The position numbers and the translations under genes were made by a program. DNA of 64,000 nucleotides, from positions 1 to 64,000 of the forward strand of contig JAUJNJ010000015.1 of assembly GCA_030448225.1 (NCBI GenBank). Direction: 5' to 3'. Shown here piece by piece: positions 35,265 through 44,803 of the stretch. The stretch comes from Phycisphaerae bacterium (GTDB lineage: Bacteria; Planctomycetota; Phycisphaerae; Tepidisphaerales; Tepidisphaeraceae). Position 1 is the stretch's first letter. The number at the start of each line of letters is the position of its first letter. Below the pieces are notes generated by a model. That model saw nothing but the letters and a program-made list of their open reading frames with translations, did no database searches and had not been told where the DNA came from.

Positions 35265-35783
35265 TCACGTCCCGCTCATCTCGCGCCTCACGTGCATCAG
35301 TTCCTCGTACAACTGGCTCATCGCCTCGGGCACGATTTGCACCTCGCCGACGACGCCCATGAAGTTCACGTCGCCGGCCCAGCGGGGGACGATGTGCTGG
35401 TGCAGGTGCCCCGGCACGCCCGCACCGGCGCAGCGGCCGAGGTTGATGCCGATGTTGAACCCTTGGGCCGAGACGGCGCGGCGGAGGAGCTTCACCGCCT
35501 CGGTCGTCTGCTGCTGGAGGTCGAGTTGCTCGTCGGCCGTGAACTGCTCGGGGTCGGCCTTGTGCGCGCGCGGCGCGACGAGGAGGTGGCCGTTCGTGTA
35601 CGGGTAACGGTTGATCATCACGACGCTCTGCGGCGTCGTCCACAGGACGAGGCGCTGCCGCCAATCGTCACTCCCCTCCGCCGCGGCCGCGGCCTCGCAG
35701 AGGAAGCAGGCGTCGCCGCCGGGCTTGTGAAGCGACTTGATGTAGTCGATCCGCCACGGGGCGTAGAGCGGGGGCGTGTTCAT
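35265..35783 (-). CDS. HIT-family nucleotide hydrolase or phosphorylase
   Basis: The 172-residue protein begins PPLYAPWRIDYIKSLHKPGG and has a CFLC pair that may bind zinc, SVVMINRYPYTNGHLLVAPR (the HIT strand region), NIGINLGRCAGAGVPGHLHQ and the catalytic triad HLHQHIVPRW. HIT proteins hydrolyse or phosphorolyse nucleotide substrates such as Ap4A or adenylated compounds; the APWRxxYI start and CFLC motif match the AP4A phosphorylase-like group common in actinobacteria and planctomycetes. The frame is intact. No operon partner is seen. Confidence 0.88.
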   Translation of the reverse strand: MNTPPLYAPWRIDYIKSLHKPGGDACFLCEAAAAAEGSDDWRQRLVLWTTPQSVVMINRYPYTNGHLLVAPRAHKADPEQFTADEQLDLQQQTTEAVKLLRRAVSAQGFNIGINLGRCAGAGVPGHLHQHIVPRWAGDVNFMGVVGEVQIVPEAMSQLYEELMHVRREMSGT

Positions 35784-36107
35784 CGCAGTATCGTACGAGG
35801 CGAGCGGGGGGTTGAGGAGTGGTGGGGCGGTGGAGGAGTGTGGAGTGGGGGAGTGGGGAGTGAGGTGGAGGGAAGAGTCTTCCGCGTGGGTCGTGCTCGC
35901 ACGGCGCGAACGCGGTTCGTCGGACGATCCGGTGGCGCCGTGCGCGAGGTTGGTGTGGTGGTCGCTTGCGGTTTCGCGACGATCCGGACTGGTGACGCGC
36001 GAGCGCCAAAACCAATCAATTCGCCGAACCTTCCGCTGCTCGGCGCGTCAGAAGGGCTGCGAATCTCAAGTGCGAAACAAACCCAATCCAACGCGCGAGG
36101 CTCGATC
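35784..36107. repeat. Intergenic region with ggagtgtggagtggggg words
   Basis: 35806-35876 consists of ggtggggcggtggaggagtg-type words, related to the copA insertion. The remaining 200 bases before the DUF4139 gene show no clear promoter or gene. Confidence 0.55.
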
Positions 36108-38369
36108 ATGCGGAAGCAGATGACATCGGCGATCCTGGCAGTGGCGGTGGCGGCGGCGGTCGCGCTGCCGCGGCCGACGTCGGCGGCCGAGCCGGCGCCG
36201 GCCGCCGCGACGCAGCCCGCGGACAAGGGCAAGGCCGCTCAGGACGTGCAGGTGCCGGTGAAGCAGGTCGTGCTCTTCTCCAGCGGCGTCGGCTACTTCG
36301 AGCACTTCGGCACCGTCCGGGGCGACGGCTCGACCGAGCTGCGGTTCAAGACGCAGCAGATCAACGACATCCTCAAGAGCCTCGTCCTCCAGGACCTCGA
36401 CGACGGGAAGGTCACGACGATCACCTACCCGAGCCAGGACCCGGTCTCCAAGACGCTGCGCAGCTTCCAGGTCGACATCACGAGCAACCCGTCGCTGGCC
36501 GAACTGCTCAACCAGTTGCGGGCGCGCTCACCGTCACCGTCGGCGCGGAAGACCCGCTGACCGGCACGGTGCTCGGCGTCGAGGACGCGGAAGGTCCCCG
36601 TCGAGGGCGGCGACGGCAAGACCGTCCGTGAGGTCAACATCATCAACCTGCTCGTCGCGGCCGGCATCCGGTCGGTCAACCTCGACGAGGTGCGACTGCT
36701 CCACCTCGAGGACCCGGCCCTTCGCGAGGAACTCGAGCGGGCGCCGACGGCGCTATCGCAGGCGCGCGACCAGGACAAGAAGCCGGTGACGATCAACTTC
36801 CGCGGGCAGGGCGAGCGGCGCGTGCGCATCGGGTACGTCGTGGAGACGCCGGTTTGGAAGACGAGCTACCGACTGATCCTGTCGAACGGCGACGACGACG
36901 CGAAGCCCGGGGTGCCGGATGCTAAGACGGGAGAACAGGACCCTGCGGGCCCGCGCGGCGGGGAGGCGGCGCGCGCGCGCAGCCGGGCAAGGCGCAGTTG
37001 CAGGGGTGGGCGATCGTGGAGAACCAGACCGACAGCGACTGGAACAACGTGCAGTTGTCGCTCGTGTCGGGGCGGCCGATCAGCTTCATCCAGAACTTGT
37101 ACAGCCCGCTCTACGTGCCGCGGCCGACCGTGCAGCCGGAGTTGTACGCCAGCCTGACGCCGCAGACGTACGACGAGGGGCTCAGCGGGAGATTGCCGGA
37201 AGCGGAATTCGAGAAGGCGACGAACTTCGACTTGCGCGCGTCGCGCGGCGGGAAGCGCGTGGGACGTCGGGCGGCCGCGGCGGGGTCGGCGGGGCGGGCA
37301 TGGTACCAGCGTCGGCGGCGCTGCTGACGCGGCGGCTGCCGCGGGCGAGGCGCTCGCCGCTGAAAACGGGCCCATCGACGCCGCCGCCTCGGTCGCGTCG
37401 CTGGCGTCGGCGGCGGACGTGGGCGAGCTGTTCCAGTACACGGTCGGCAGCGTCAGCCTCCCCCGGCAGCGGCTCGGCGATGATCCCGATCGTCGCCGAC
37501 GCGGTCGAGGTCGAACGCCTCAGCATCTACAACCCCAACGTGCTGGCGAAGCACCCGCTCAACGGCGTGCGCGTGAAGAACACCAGCGGCAAGCACCTGC
37601 TCCAGGGCCCGTCACCGTCCTGGAGGCGGGGACGTACGCCGGCGACGCCCGCGTCGACGACGTGCCGCCGGGCCAGGAGCGGCTGCTGAGCTTCGGCGTC
37701 GACCAGCAGGTGCGCGTCGACGCGACGAGTGCCAGGCAGGAGAGCGCGGTCGTCACCGGCCGGATCGTCAAGGGCGTGCTCGAGGTGAAGCGCAAGAACG
37801 TCTTCGCAGGACTACCTGGCCGAGAACAAGGGCGACGCGTCCAAGACGCTGCTGATCGAGCACCCGCGGCGGCAGGGGTGGTCGCTCGTCGAGACGCAAA
37901 AGCCGCTGGAGACGACCGAGCAGCTTTACCGCTTCAAGGGCGACGCCGGCGGGCAAGCAGACGAAGCTGACGGTGAAGGAGGAGATCGTGCAATCCGAGG
38001 CGCTGGAGATCCTGCCGGCCGACCTCGGCGTGCTCGCCGGGTACGTCAAGACCGGCCCGATCCCGCAGGACGTGAAGGACGCCCTCGCCCGCGCGATCGC
38101 GCTGCGGTCGGCCGTGGTCGACACCGAGCGGCAGATCGCCGAGCGCCAGGCGCGGATCAACGAGATCGCCGCCGAGCAGCAGCGCATCCGCGAGAACATG
38201 AAGACCGTCCGCGTCGACACCGAGTACCACCGCCGGCTGGAGCGGAAGCTCAACGAGCAGGAGACGACGATCGAAGGTCACCAGGCGGCGATCAACGAAC
38301 TCACCGCGACGCGCGACACCCAGCGGAAGCGCGCTGGAGGAATACGTGGCGGGGTTGAACGTGGGGTGA
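36108..38369 (+). CDS. Exported DUF4139-domain protein, many frame breaks
   Basis: Stitched across about eight small breaks (near 36525, 36590, 36940, 37340, 37480, 37605, 37805, 37950 and 38335), this is one protein of about 750 residues. It begins with a signal peptide (MRKQMTSAILAVAVAAAVAL, then RPTSAAEP). The next part is VKQVVLFSSGVGYFEHFGTV, the usual opening of these proteins, then VWKTSYRLIL, QGWAIVENQTDSDWNNVQLS and FIQNLYSPLYVPRP in the DUF4139 core, VERLSIYNPNVLAKHPLNGV and later LLIEHPRRQGWSL. A helical, coiled-coil-like end follows (VVDTERQIAERQARINEIAA). DUF4139 proteins are secreted or periplasmic and of unknown function. The strong conservation across the breaks argues for sequence errors, not decay. 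Confidence 0.8.
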
Positions 38370-38412
38370 AGGGCGGGGGTGCGATCCGTGCGCGATTGAG
38401 ATGTTCCGCGTA

Positions 38413-38729
38413 AATGACCAATGACCAAGCCCCAATGACCAACAAATGACCAACGACCTAATGACCAAGTGGCGCAAGCGCCCACGCTTACCCGTGGCCC
38501 ATCTGCTCGCTGGCAGTCCCCGATCGGTGTGGACACGCGCGGATGTCCGATCCTCAGCTCACCGTTTAGCCGCCGCTCGAAGAGCGGCACGTTGCGATCT
38601 CGGGTCCGTCGCGCGCTCTTCGAGCGGCGGCTAAACGATGCTCGCCCGACGCACACGCCTTGAGCGGGCACTCTCTGGTCATTAGCACTTGGTCATTTGT
38701 TGGTCATTGGGGCTTGGTCATTGGTCATT
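38413..38729. repeat. Nested palindrome: ccaatgacc arms around a 23-bp perfect hairpin
   Basis: ccaatgaccaacaaatgacc words at 38413-38468 mirror tggtcatttgttggtcattg at 38690-38729. In the middle, GTTTAGCCGCCGCTCGAAGA (from 38564) has a perfect 23-base reverse complement at 38614-38636. The unit is about 317 bases and fills the space between the DUF4139 and carbonic anhydrase genes. Confidence 0.85.
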
Positions 38730-38806
38730 CACTCGCTCCTGCTCGGGCGCAAAACCCCTTAGTGAACCGCGTTCCTCCCTACGCGCCACCCGTGTACATT
38801 CCCCGC

Positions 38807-39319
38807 ATGTCGCTCTTCACGCAAACCCCCGCCGGGTACTTCGTCGCGCGCGGCAGCACGATCGTGGGGGAGGTCGAGGTCGGCGAGCTGGCGAGTTTCT
38901 GGTTCAACGCCGTCGTGCGCGGGGACGTCGCGCCGGTCACGATCGGCCGGCGGGTGAACGTGCAGGACGGCGCGTGCGTCCACTGCGACACCGACGTGCC
39001 CAACGTGATCGAGGACGACGTCACGATCGGCCACGGCGCGATCGTGCACGGCATGCGCGTCGGGCGGGGGTCGCTCGTCGGGATGGCGCGACGCTCCTGT
39101 CGCGCACGAAGATCGGCCGCGGGTGCCTCGTGGCGGCCGGCGCGGTCGTGCCGCCGGGGCTGGAGGTGCCCGACGGCATGGCCGTCATGGGCGTGCCGGG
39201 GAAGATCGTGCGGCCGGTGAAGGAGGAGGAACAGCGGCATGCGCTGGCTCACGGAGCACTACGTCGAGCTGGCGCAAAAGTACGTGAAGGGGAGGACGCG
39301 GGTCCGGGCGAAGGAATGA
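38807..39319 (+). CDS. Gamma-carbonic anhydrase-like hexapeptide protein, two frame breaks
   Basis: The protein of about 170 residues is a left-handed beta-helix: MSLFTQTPAGYFVARGSTIV, ELASFWFNAVVRGDVAPVTI, NVQDGACVHCDTDVPNVIED, TIGHGAIVHGMRVGRGSLVG, and after a break near 39087 LLSRTKIGRGCLVAAGAVVP and MAVMGVPGKIVRPVKEEE. A second break near 39236 precedes the C-terminal helix MRWLTEHYVELAQKYVKG. The three zinc-ligand His positions (one in VHCD, two in GHGAIVHG) are present. Members interconvert CO2 and bicarbonate or are inactive scaffolds, as in PaaY and YrdA; activity cannot be decided here. Confidence 0.85.
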
Positions 39320-39539
39320 GGCGGACGCGCGCGCGACGGCGCACGCGCTACCGCCCGATTTGATCCCGACGCAGTTTGGAAGGCAAAGCGAAGATCTGGG
39401 GATGCGAGACGCGGCGGCTGGGGGAGATCCCGAGTCGGCGCGCCGGTCAGCGTCGACAAGAAGGATGCGCGGAAGAAGCTCGCGTCTTCGCGACGCTTCC
39501 GGCGCCCGCGTTGAGCAACGCGTGCGGCGCGCGGCGCGA

Positions 39540-39959
39540 CTAGCTCGCCAGTCCCCCTGCGGGACCCATTCCTTCAACCGGTCGAGCAGTTGGCTCGCGC
39601 TCACCGGTTTGCTGAAGAAGTAGGTCGCGCCGGACGTGCGGGAGCGAGTTGAGCGTCTCGAGCGACGTGTCGCCGCTGAGGATGATGATCGTCGCCGCCG
39701 GCCCGAGGCGCTCGCGGAGCTTTGCGCGACGACCAGCCCGTTCATGTCGCCGAGGTGCACGTCGACGACGGCGGCGGCGAACTCCAGCGCTGGGCGTGGT
39801 CCAGCCTCGGCGCGCTGTGCGGCGACGCTCGTCTGATAACTCGCCGACGTCAGGATCCGCGCCGCCCCCGGGCGGTCGGCGGACTGTCGTCGACGATCAG
39901 GATGTTGCGCGGCGGGGCCGACGCGTCGGGAACGGCAGGGTGTTTGGCACAGTCGTCAC
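39540..39959 (-). CDS. Single-domain response regulator (receiver), frame-broken
   Basis: Read across frames it gives a receiver domain of about 135 residues: RNILIVDDSPPTARG with the acidic pair at the start, VVDVHLGDMNGLVVAQ with the phosphoacceptor Asp, TIIILSGDTSLETLNSL with the Thr/Ser, and GATYFFSKPVSASQLLDRLK with the conserved Lys. GTG 39959 is preceded by GGAGGA at four to five bases. At least three frame changes occur. No output domain follows, so it probably acts in a phosphorelay or by protein contact. No kinase is adjacent on this strand; the kinase at 41268 is 1.3 kb away and pairs with its own regulator. Confidence 0.7.
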
Positions 39960-40500
39960 GTATTCCTCCAACACGGCAGCGAACGGCCTCGGAGTATAGA
40001 GTAGCCCGCCGCGGCCCACAACGGACGTAATTCTTCGTCGTTTCGCGATAACCGTAGTGGGCCCAATGAATAATAATTCCTCTGCCGTCCGCCGGAGCCG
40101 GGCTGTCGCCCCGGCCGCGACGGGCGTCGCCGCGCGCCGCGCGGGCTCGGCCGTTCGCTGCCGGTTCGCTGCCCGTTCCGCCCGCGGCTCGAGCCGCGCA
40201 TTCGCCCGCGCGCGACCGAGCGGGGCGCGCGCGCGCGGGGGCTTGTCGAATATTGCTGGACACGCGCCGGGCACGCCGTTATCGTGCGGGCGGCGATCGT
40301 CCGCCCCGGGGAACCCGCGCAGGGCTAGGGCGGGCCGGCGGTTGCAGGGCCGGTTGTGTGCGTCCGGGCTTCTCATCGATCTGGGCGCCGTTGGACATCT
40401 CATCTCGCGCGAATCGAACCGCATGTACCGGCCGCGACCGGGCGCGGGCCCGCCCGGGTTCTTAGAGACGCGTACGTTTTCCGTTTCGGGGAGGCGCGAC
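39960..40500. other. Intergenic region upstream of the cold-shock gene
   Basis: An AT-richer segment (40020-40085) may hold promoters for the divergent receiver and cold-shock genes. A long leader of several hundred bases is common for cold-shock genes, but I could not identify its structure. No gene was seen. Confidence 0.35.
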
Positions 40501-40725
40501 ATGCCTACGGGTCCCGTGAAGTGGTTCGACACGAAGAAGGGGTTCGGGTTCATCGTCAGTCCCGACGGGGAGGACGTGTTCGTCCACTTCAGCAGCATCG
40601 AGGGGGACGGCTTCCGCTCGCTCAAGGACGGGGAGGTCGTGGACTACGAGATCATCCGCGGCGACAAGGGCCTCTCCGCCCAGAAGGTCCGCCGCCAGGC
40701 GGCGCCGGTCAGGGCGAAGGTCTAA
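40501..40725 (+). CDS. Cold-shock domain protein
   Basis: The 74-residue protein is one CspA-type OB fold: [20 protein letters not shown] carries RNP1 (KGFGFI), [10 protein letters not shown] carries RNP2, and [20 protein letters not shown] completes the barrel. Such proteins bind single-stranded RNA and DNA and melt RNA structure. GGGGAGG lies six to eight bases before ATG 40501. A short basic extension ([11 protein letters not shown]) follows the fold. It is a single-gene unit; whether it is cold-induced or constitutive cannot be told. Confidence 0.95.
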   Translation: MPTGPVKWFDTKKGFGFIVSPDGEDVFVHFSSIEGDGFRSLKDGEVVDYEIIRGDKGLSAQKVRRQAAPVRAKV

Positions 40726-41267
40726 GAGCGTGTTCGAGAAGTCGCGCGTGGGAGCGTGGCGCGGGCGTCTCGCCGGCGTTCTTCCGATCGAGACGCGGGC
40801 GGGACGCCGGCGCCACCGCCTGGTGGTTCGACTTCTCCGACACGTCCTAAGCGTGGTCCCACGTCCCGTACGCCCACCGCCCGAGCGGACCGTCCGCTTC
40901 GGCGCGCGGGTGCTCTATTGCGCCCGACGTCGGGCGTCGGCGTACGCGACCTTTCCGCATCGGTCGCGGCTCTCCCCTTCTTTCGTCCGCGGGGATGCGG
41001 GTGTCGCCGGACGGTGCTCCGTCGGGTCGTCGCCTTGATGGTGCGGGATCGTCCCCTGCGCGGCGCGTCGTCGTCGTCCCGCGTTCACGGCGGGCAAGCC
41101 CGCCGGCTAAATGGGGCGGCGGGTACGGATCGAACCCGTTCTCCCGTGCTTGCCTCCGCGACCTCTGCGCCTCTCCGATCGATCATCCGTCGTCCCCGCG
41201 CCCCGACGCGCGCGTCTCGAATCGGCCGCCTTGCCCGGATTCGCCCGCTCCCCTAGGTTTGGCGCGC
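40726..41267. other. Intergenic region with GCCGGCGGGC hairpin and tRNA-like fragment
   Basis: 41089-41115 (cggcgggcaagcccgccggc then taaa) is a TTTAGCCG-family hairpin, inverted relative to 46694-46720. 41112-41140 on the minus strand reads gggttcgatccgtacccgcc, like a tRNA T-arm plus acceptor strand, but no 5' half is present. No gene is visible. Confidence 0.5.
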
Positions 41268-42053
41268 ATGGGCCTGTTCGCGTGGGGACTGCTTGCCGGC
41301 GTCCTCGGTAGCTTTGCGATGTTCGGCGTCGCCGCGGTCGTCGCGTACCGCCGGTTCGAGCGCCTCAACGAGCGCGCCCGCCGCGCCGAACGCCTCGCCG
41401 AGCTCGGCACGCTCACGAGCGGGCTGGCGCACGAGATCAAGAACCCGCTGTCGACCGTGCAGCTCAACCTCCAGCTCCTGCGCGAGGACATCCCCGCCGG
41501 TCCCGCGTTCGCCCGCCTCACCAACCGCCTCGGCACCGTGCAGAAGGAGACGGGCCGCCTGCGGGAGATCCTCGACGACTTCATGCGCTACGCCGGGCGG
41601 ATCGAGGTCGACCGCAGGCCGCACGACGTGAACGAGATGCTGGAGGACCTCGTCGACTTCTACACGCCGCAGGCCCAGTCGCAGCGCGTGCGCCTGCGGC
41701 TCAGCAAGGGGCCGGGGGCGCTCGTCGCCCGCCTCGATGAGCGGCTTATCAAGCAGGCGCTGCTCAACCTGATGATCAATGCCGTGCAGGCGATGCCGCC
41801 CGAGGGGGGCGAGATCATCCTGGCCGCCAAGCGCCAGGACGGCCGGGCCGTGATCGACGTGATCGACACCGGCCGCGGCATCCCGGCCGCATCGCTCGGC
41901 AAGCTGTTCGACGCGTACTATTCCACGAAGTCCGGCGGCACCGGCCTCGGCCTGGCCATCACCCGCCGGGTGATCGAGGAACACGGCGGGCGGATCTCGA
42001 TCACGAGCGAGGTGGGCCGGGGGTCGGACTTCCGGATCGAGCTGCCGTTGTGA
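41268..42053 (+). CDS. Minimal membrane-anchored sensor histidine kinase
   Basis: The 261-residue protein has one N-terminal hydrophobic segment (residues about 3-25), a short linker and then the kinase core without any sensor domain. The H-box is GTLTSGLAHEIKNPLSTVQL with the phospho-His. The N-box is in LIKQALLNLMINAVQAMP, the G1 box in VIDVIDTGRGIPA, the F region in LFDAYYSTK and the G2 box in GGTGLGLAITRRVIEEHGG. It autophosphorylates and passes the phosphate to the sigma-54 regulator encoded 183 bases downstream. Lack of a sensor domain suggests an input through another protein or the membrane. Start 41268 gives the complete hydrophobic segment. Confidence 0.92.
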   Translation: MGLFAWGLLAGVLGSFAMFGVAAVVAYRRFERLNERARRAERLAELGTLTSGLAHEIKNPLSTVQLNLQLLREDIPAGPAFARLTNRLGTVQKETGRLREILDDFMRYAGRIEVDRRPHDVNEMLEDLVDFYTPQAQSQRVRLRLSKGPGALVARLDERLIKQALLNLMINAVQAMPPEGGEIILAAKRQDGRAVIDVIDTGRGIPAASLGKLFDAYYSTKSGGTGLGLAITRRVIEEHGGRISITSEVGRGSDFRIELPL

Positions 42054-42070
42054 GGGAATGAGACAGTTGG

Positions 42071-42227
42071 AACCACGAAGGCACGAAGACACGAAGCGGG
42101 CTCCGAGAACTCCGAAGGGGCCGCCTTTCTCATCGTCTGATAGAAGTGGTTGCGGAAGGCGTGGGCGAGCGGCCGGTCCGGCCAATCCGGGCCCGCTTCG
42201 TGTCTTCGTGCCTTCGTGGTTAAATAA
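42071..42227. repeat. Foldback of ccacgaaggcacgaagacac words between kinase and regulator
   Basis: accacgaaggcacgaagaca (from 42072) mirrors tgtcttcgtgccttcgtggt (ending 42222), so the space between the two-component genes can form a long stem. It could limit read-through from the kinase gene. Confidence 0.8.
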
Positions 42228-42235
42228 GCCAGCCG

Positions 42236-43603
<1,368 letters not shown>

Positions 43604-43606
<3 letters not shown>

Positions 43607-44186
43607 CGCTGGCGGCTTCGATTCCTCGTCGGCATCGACCGACGCTCCCCTCGGCAACGGCCGCCGTCGTCGCCGCCGCGCTCGTCGCGGTCACCGCGGC
43701 GGCCCAGCACTTTCGGCAGCCCGGACGCGCTTCCACGCGGGCGAGCAGGGGCGGCCGATCAAGTCGCTCGCGGCCGAGCAGGTCGAGGGGTACCTCGCCG
43801 GCCGCGGGATGGGGCTCGCCAAGGCGGCGGAGCTCAACTCCTACCCCGGACCGATGCACGTCCTGGAACTCCGCGAGGGACTGAAGCTGACCCCGGAGCA
43901 GGTCAAGCTCACGGAGCAGGCCTTCCGGACGATGCGGGACGACGCGGTGCGGGTCGGGCGGCAACTCGTCGACGCCGAACGAGCGCTCGACGCCCTGTTC
44001 GCCGACGGCAAGGCCGACGCCGCCGCAGTGGACCGCCTGACGGCCGACGCCGGCCGCGCGCACGCGCAACTGCGGGCCGTGCACCTCAAGGCACACGTGC
44101 GGGCGCGCGAGATCCTCACGCCCGACCAGGTCGAGCAGTACGACGTCGCCCGCGGCTACCGCGAGAAACCCGCCGGGGGCCGATGA
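43604..44186 (+). CDS. Spy/CpxP-like (LTxxQ) periplasmic protein, frame-broken
   Basis: The C-terminal 125 residues are clear: GMGLAKAAELNSYPGPMHVL, ELREGLKLTPEQVKLTEQAF (LTPEQ motif) and a second HVRAREILTPDQVEQYDVAR, with long helices between. Two LTxxQ motifs on a helical hairpin define the Spy/CpxP fold, used as periplasmic chaperones or metal-stress sensors. A hydrophobic stretch AAVVAAALVAVTAAAQH near 43670, in another frame, is probably the signal peptide. AAGGAG with TTG 43604 is a possible start, but the first 60 residues are uncertain. It lies between the sigma-54 regulator and ispF, overlapping ispF by four bases (ATGA). Confidence 0.65.
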
Positions 44187-44707
44187 GGGAGATCGCGCCA
44201 AAGATCACCGTGCCGCTCGAAGTGCATCCGCTCCCGTTCCGGGTCGGCCACGGGTACGACTTGCACCGCACCCGTCCGGGCGGGCGGATGATGCTGGGTG
44301 GGGTCTGCGTGTCGGAGGAGATCGGCGTCGTCGCGCACAGCGACGGCGACGTCGTCATCCACGCGATCGTCGACGCGCTCCTCGGCGCGATGGGATGGGG
44401 GGACATCGGCGAGCACTTCTCCGACGCCGATCCGCGCTGGCGCGGCGCCGCGAGTACCACGTTTCTCGACGCCGTGTTCGACGAGGTGCGGCGGGTCGAC
44501 TACGACCTGCTCAACCTCGACCTCACCATCCAGGCGGAGCGCCCGCGGCTCAAGCCGTTCAAGCCGCAGATCGTGCAGTACCTGACTGACCGCCTCGGCG
44601 GGCAGGTCAACGTCAAGGCCGGCACGAACGAGGGGTGCGACGCGATCGGGCGCGGCGAGGCGGTCGCGGCCCACGCGGTCGTGTTGCTGTCATTGCGCAA
44701 TGCGTAG
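44183..44707 (+). CDS. ispF: 2-C-methyl-D-erythritol 2,4-cyclodiphosphate synthase
   Basis: The 174-residue protein forms the cyclic diphosphate in the non-mevalonate isoprenoid pathway. Metal ligands are in RVGHGYDLHRTRPGGRMMLG (Asp and His) and the second His in VVAHSDGDVVIHAIVDALLG. WGDIGEHFSDADPRWRGA and VKAGTNEGCDAIGRGEAVAA complete the family pattern. It has about 15 extra N-terminal residues (MREIAPKITVPLEVHPLPF) before the conserved start. ATG 44183 overlaps the stop of the Spy-like gene. The order ispF-cysS that follows is common in bacteria. Confidence 0.95.
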   Translation: MREIAPKITVPLEVHPLPFRVGHGYDLHRTRPGGRMMLGGVCVSEEIGVVAHSDGDVVIHAIVDALLGAMGWGDIGEHFSDADPRWRGAASTTFLDAVFDEVRRVDYDLLNLDLTIQAERPRLKPFKPQIVQYLTDRLGGQVNVKAGTNEGCDAIGRGEAVAAHAVVLLSLRNA

Positions 44708-44803
44708 TGCGTATTGCGTAAGAAGCGGGAAAGGCGTAGCGTCCGCGTAGTCTCGTCGCTTCTTCTTACGCACTACGAATTACGCACTACGCGTTTCCTC
44801 CCC

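Noticed and set aside
41112..41140. Possible tRNA gene on the minus strand (gggttcgatccgtacccgcc)
   Set aside because: Only a T-arm-like and acceptor-like strand is present. No complementary 5' acceptor strand, D-arm or anticodon arm is found in the following 75 bases.
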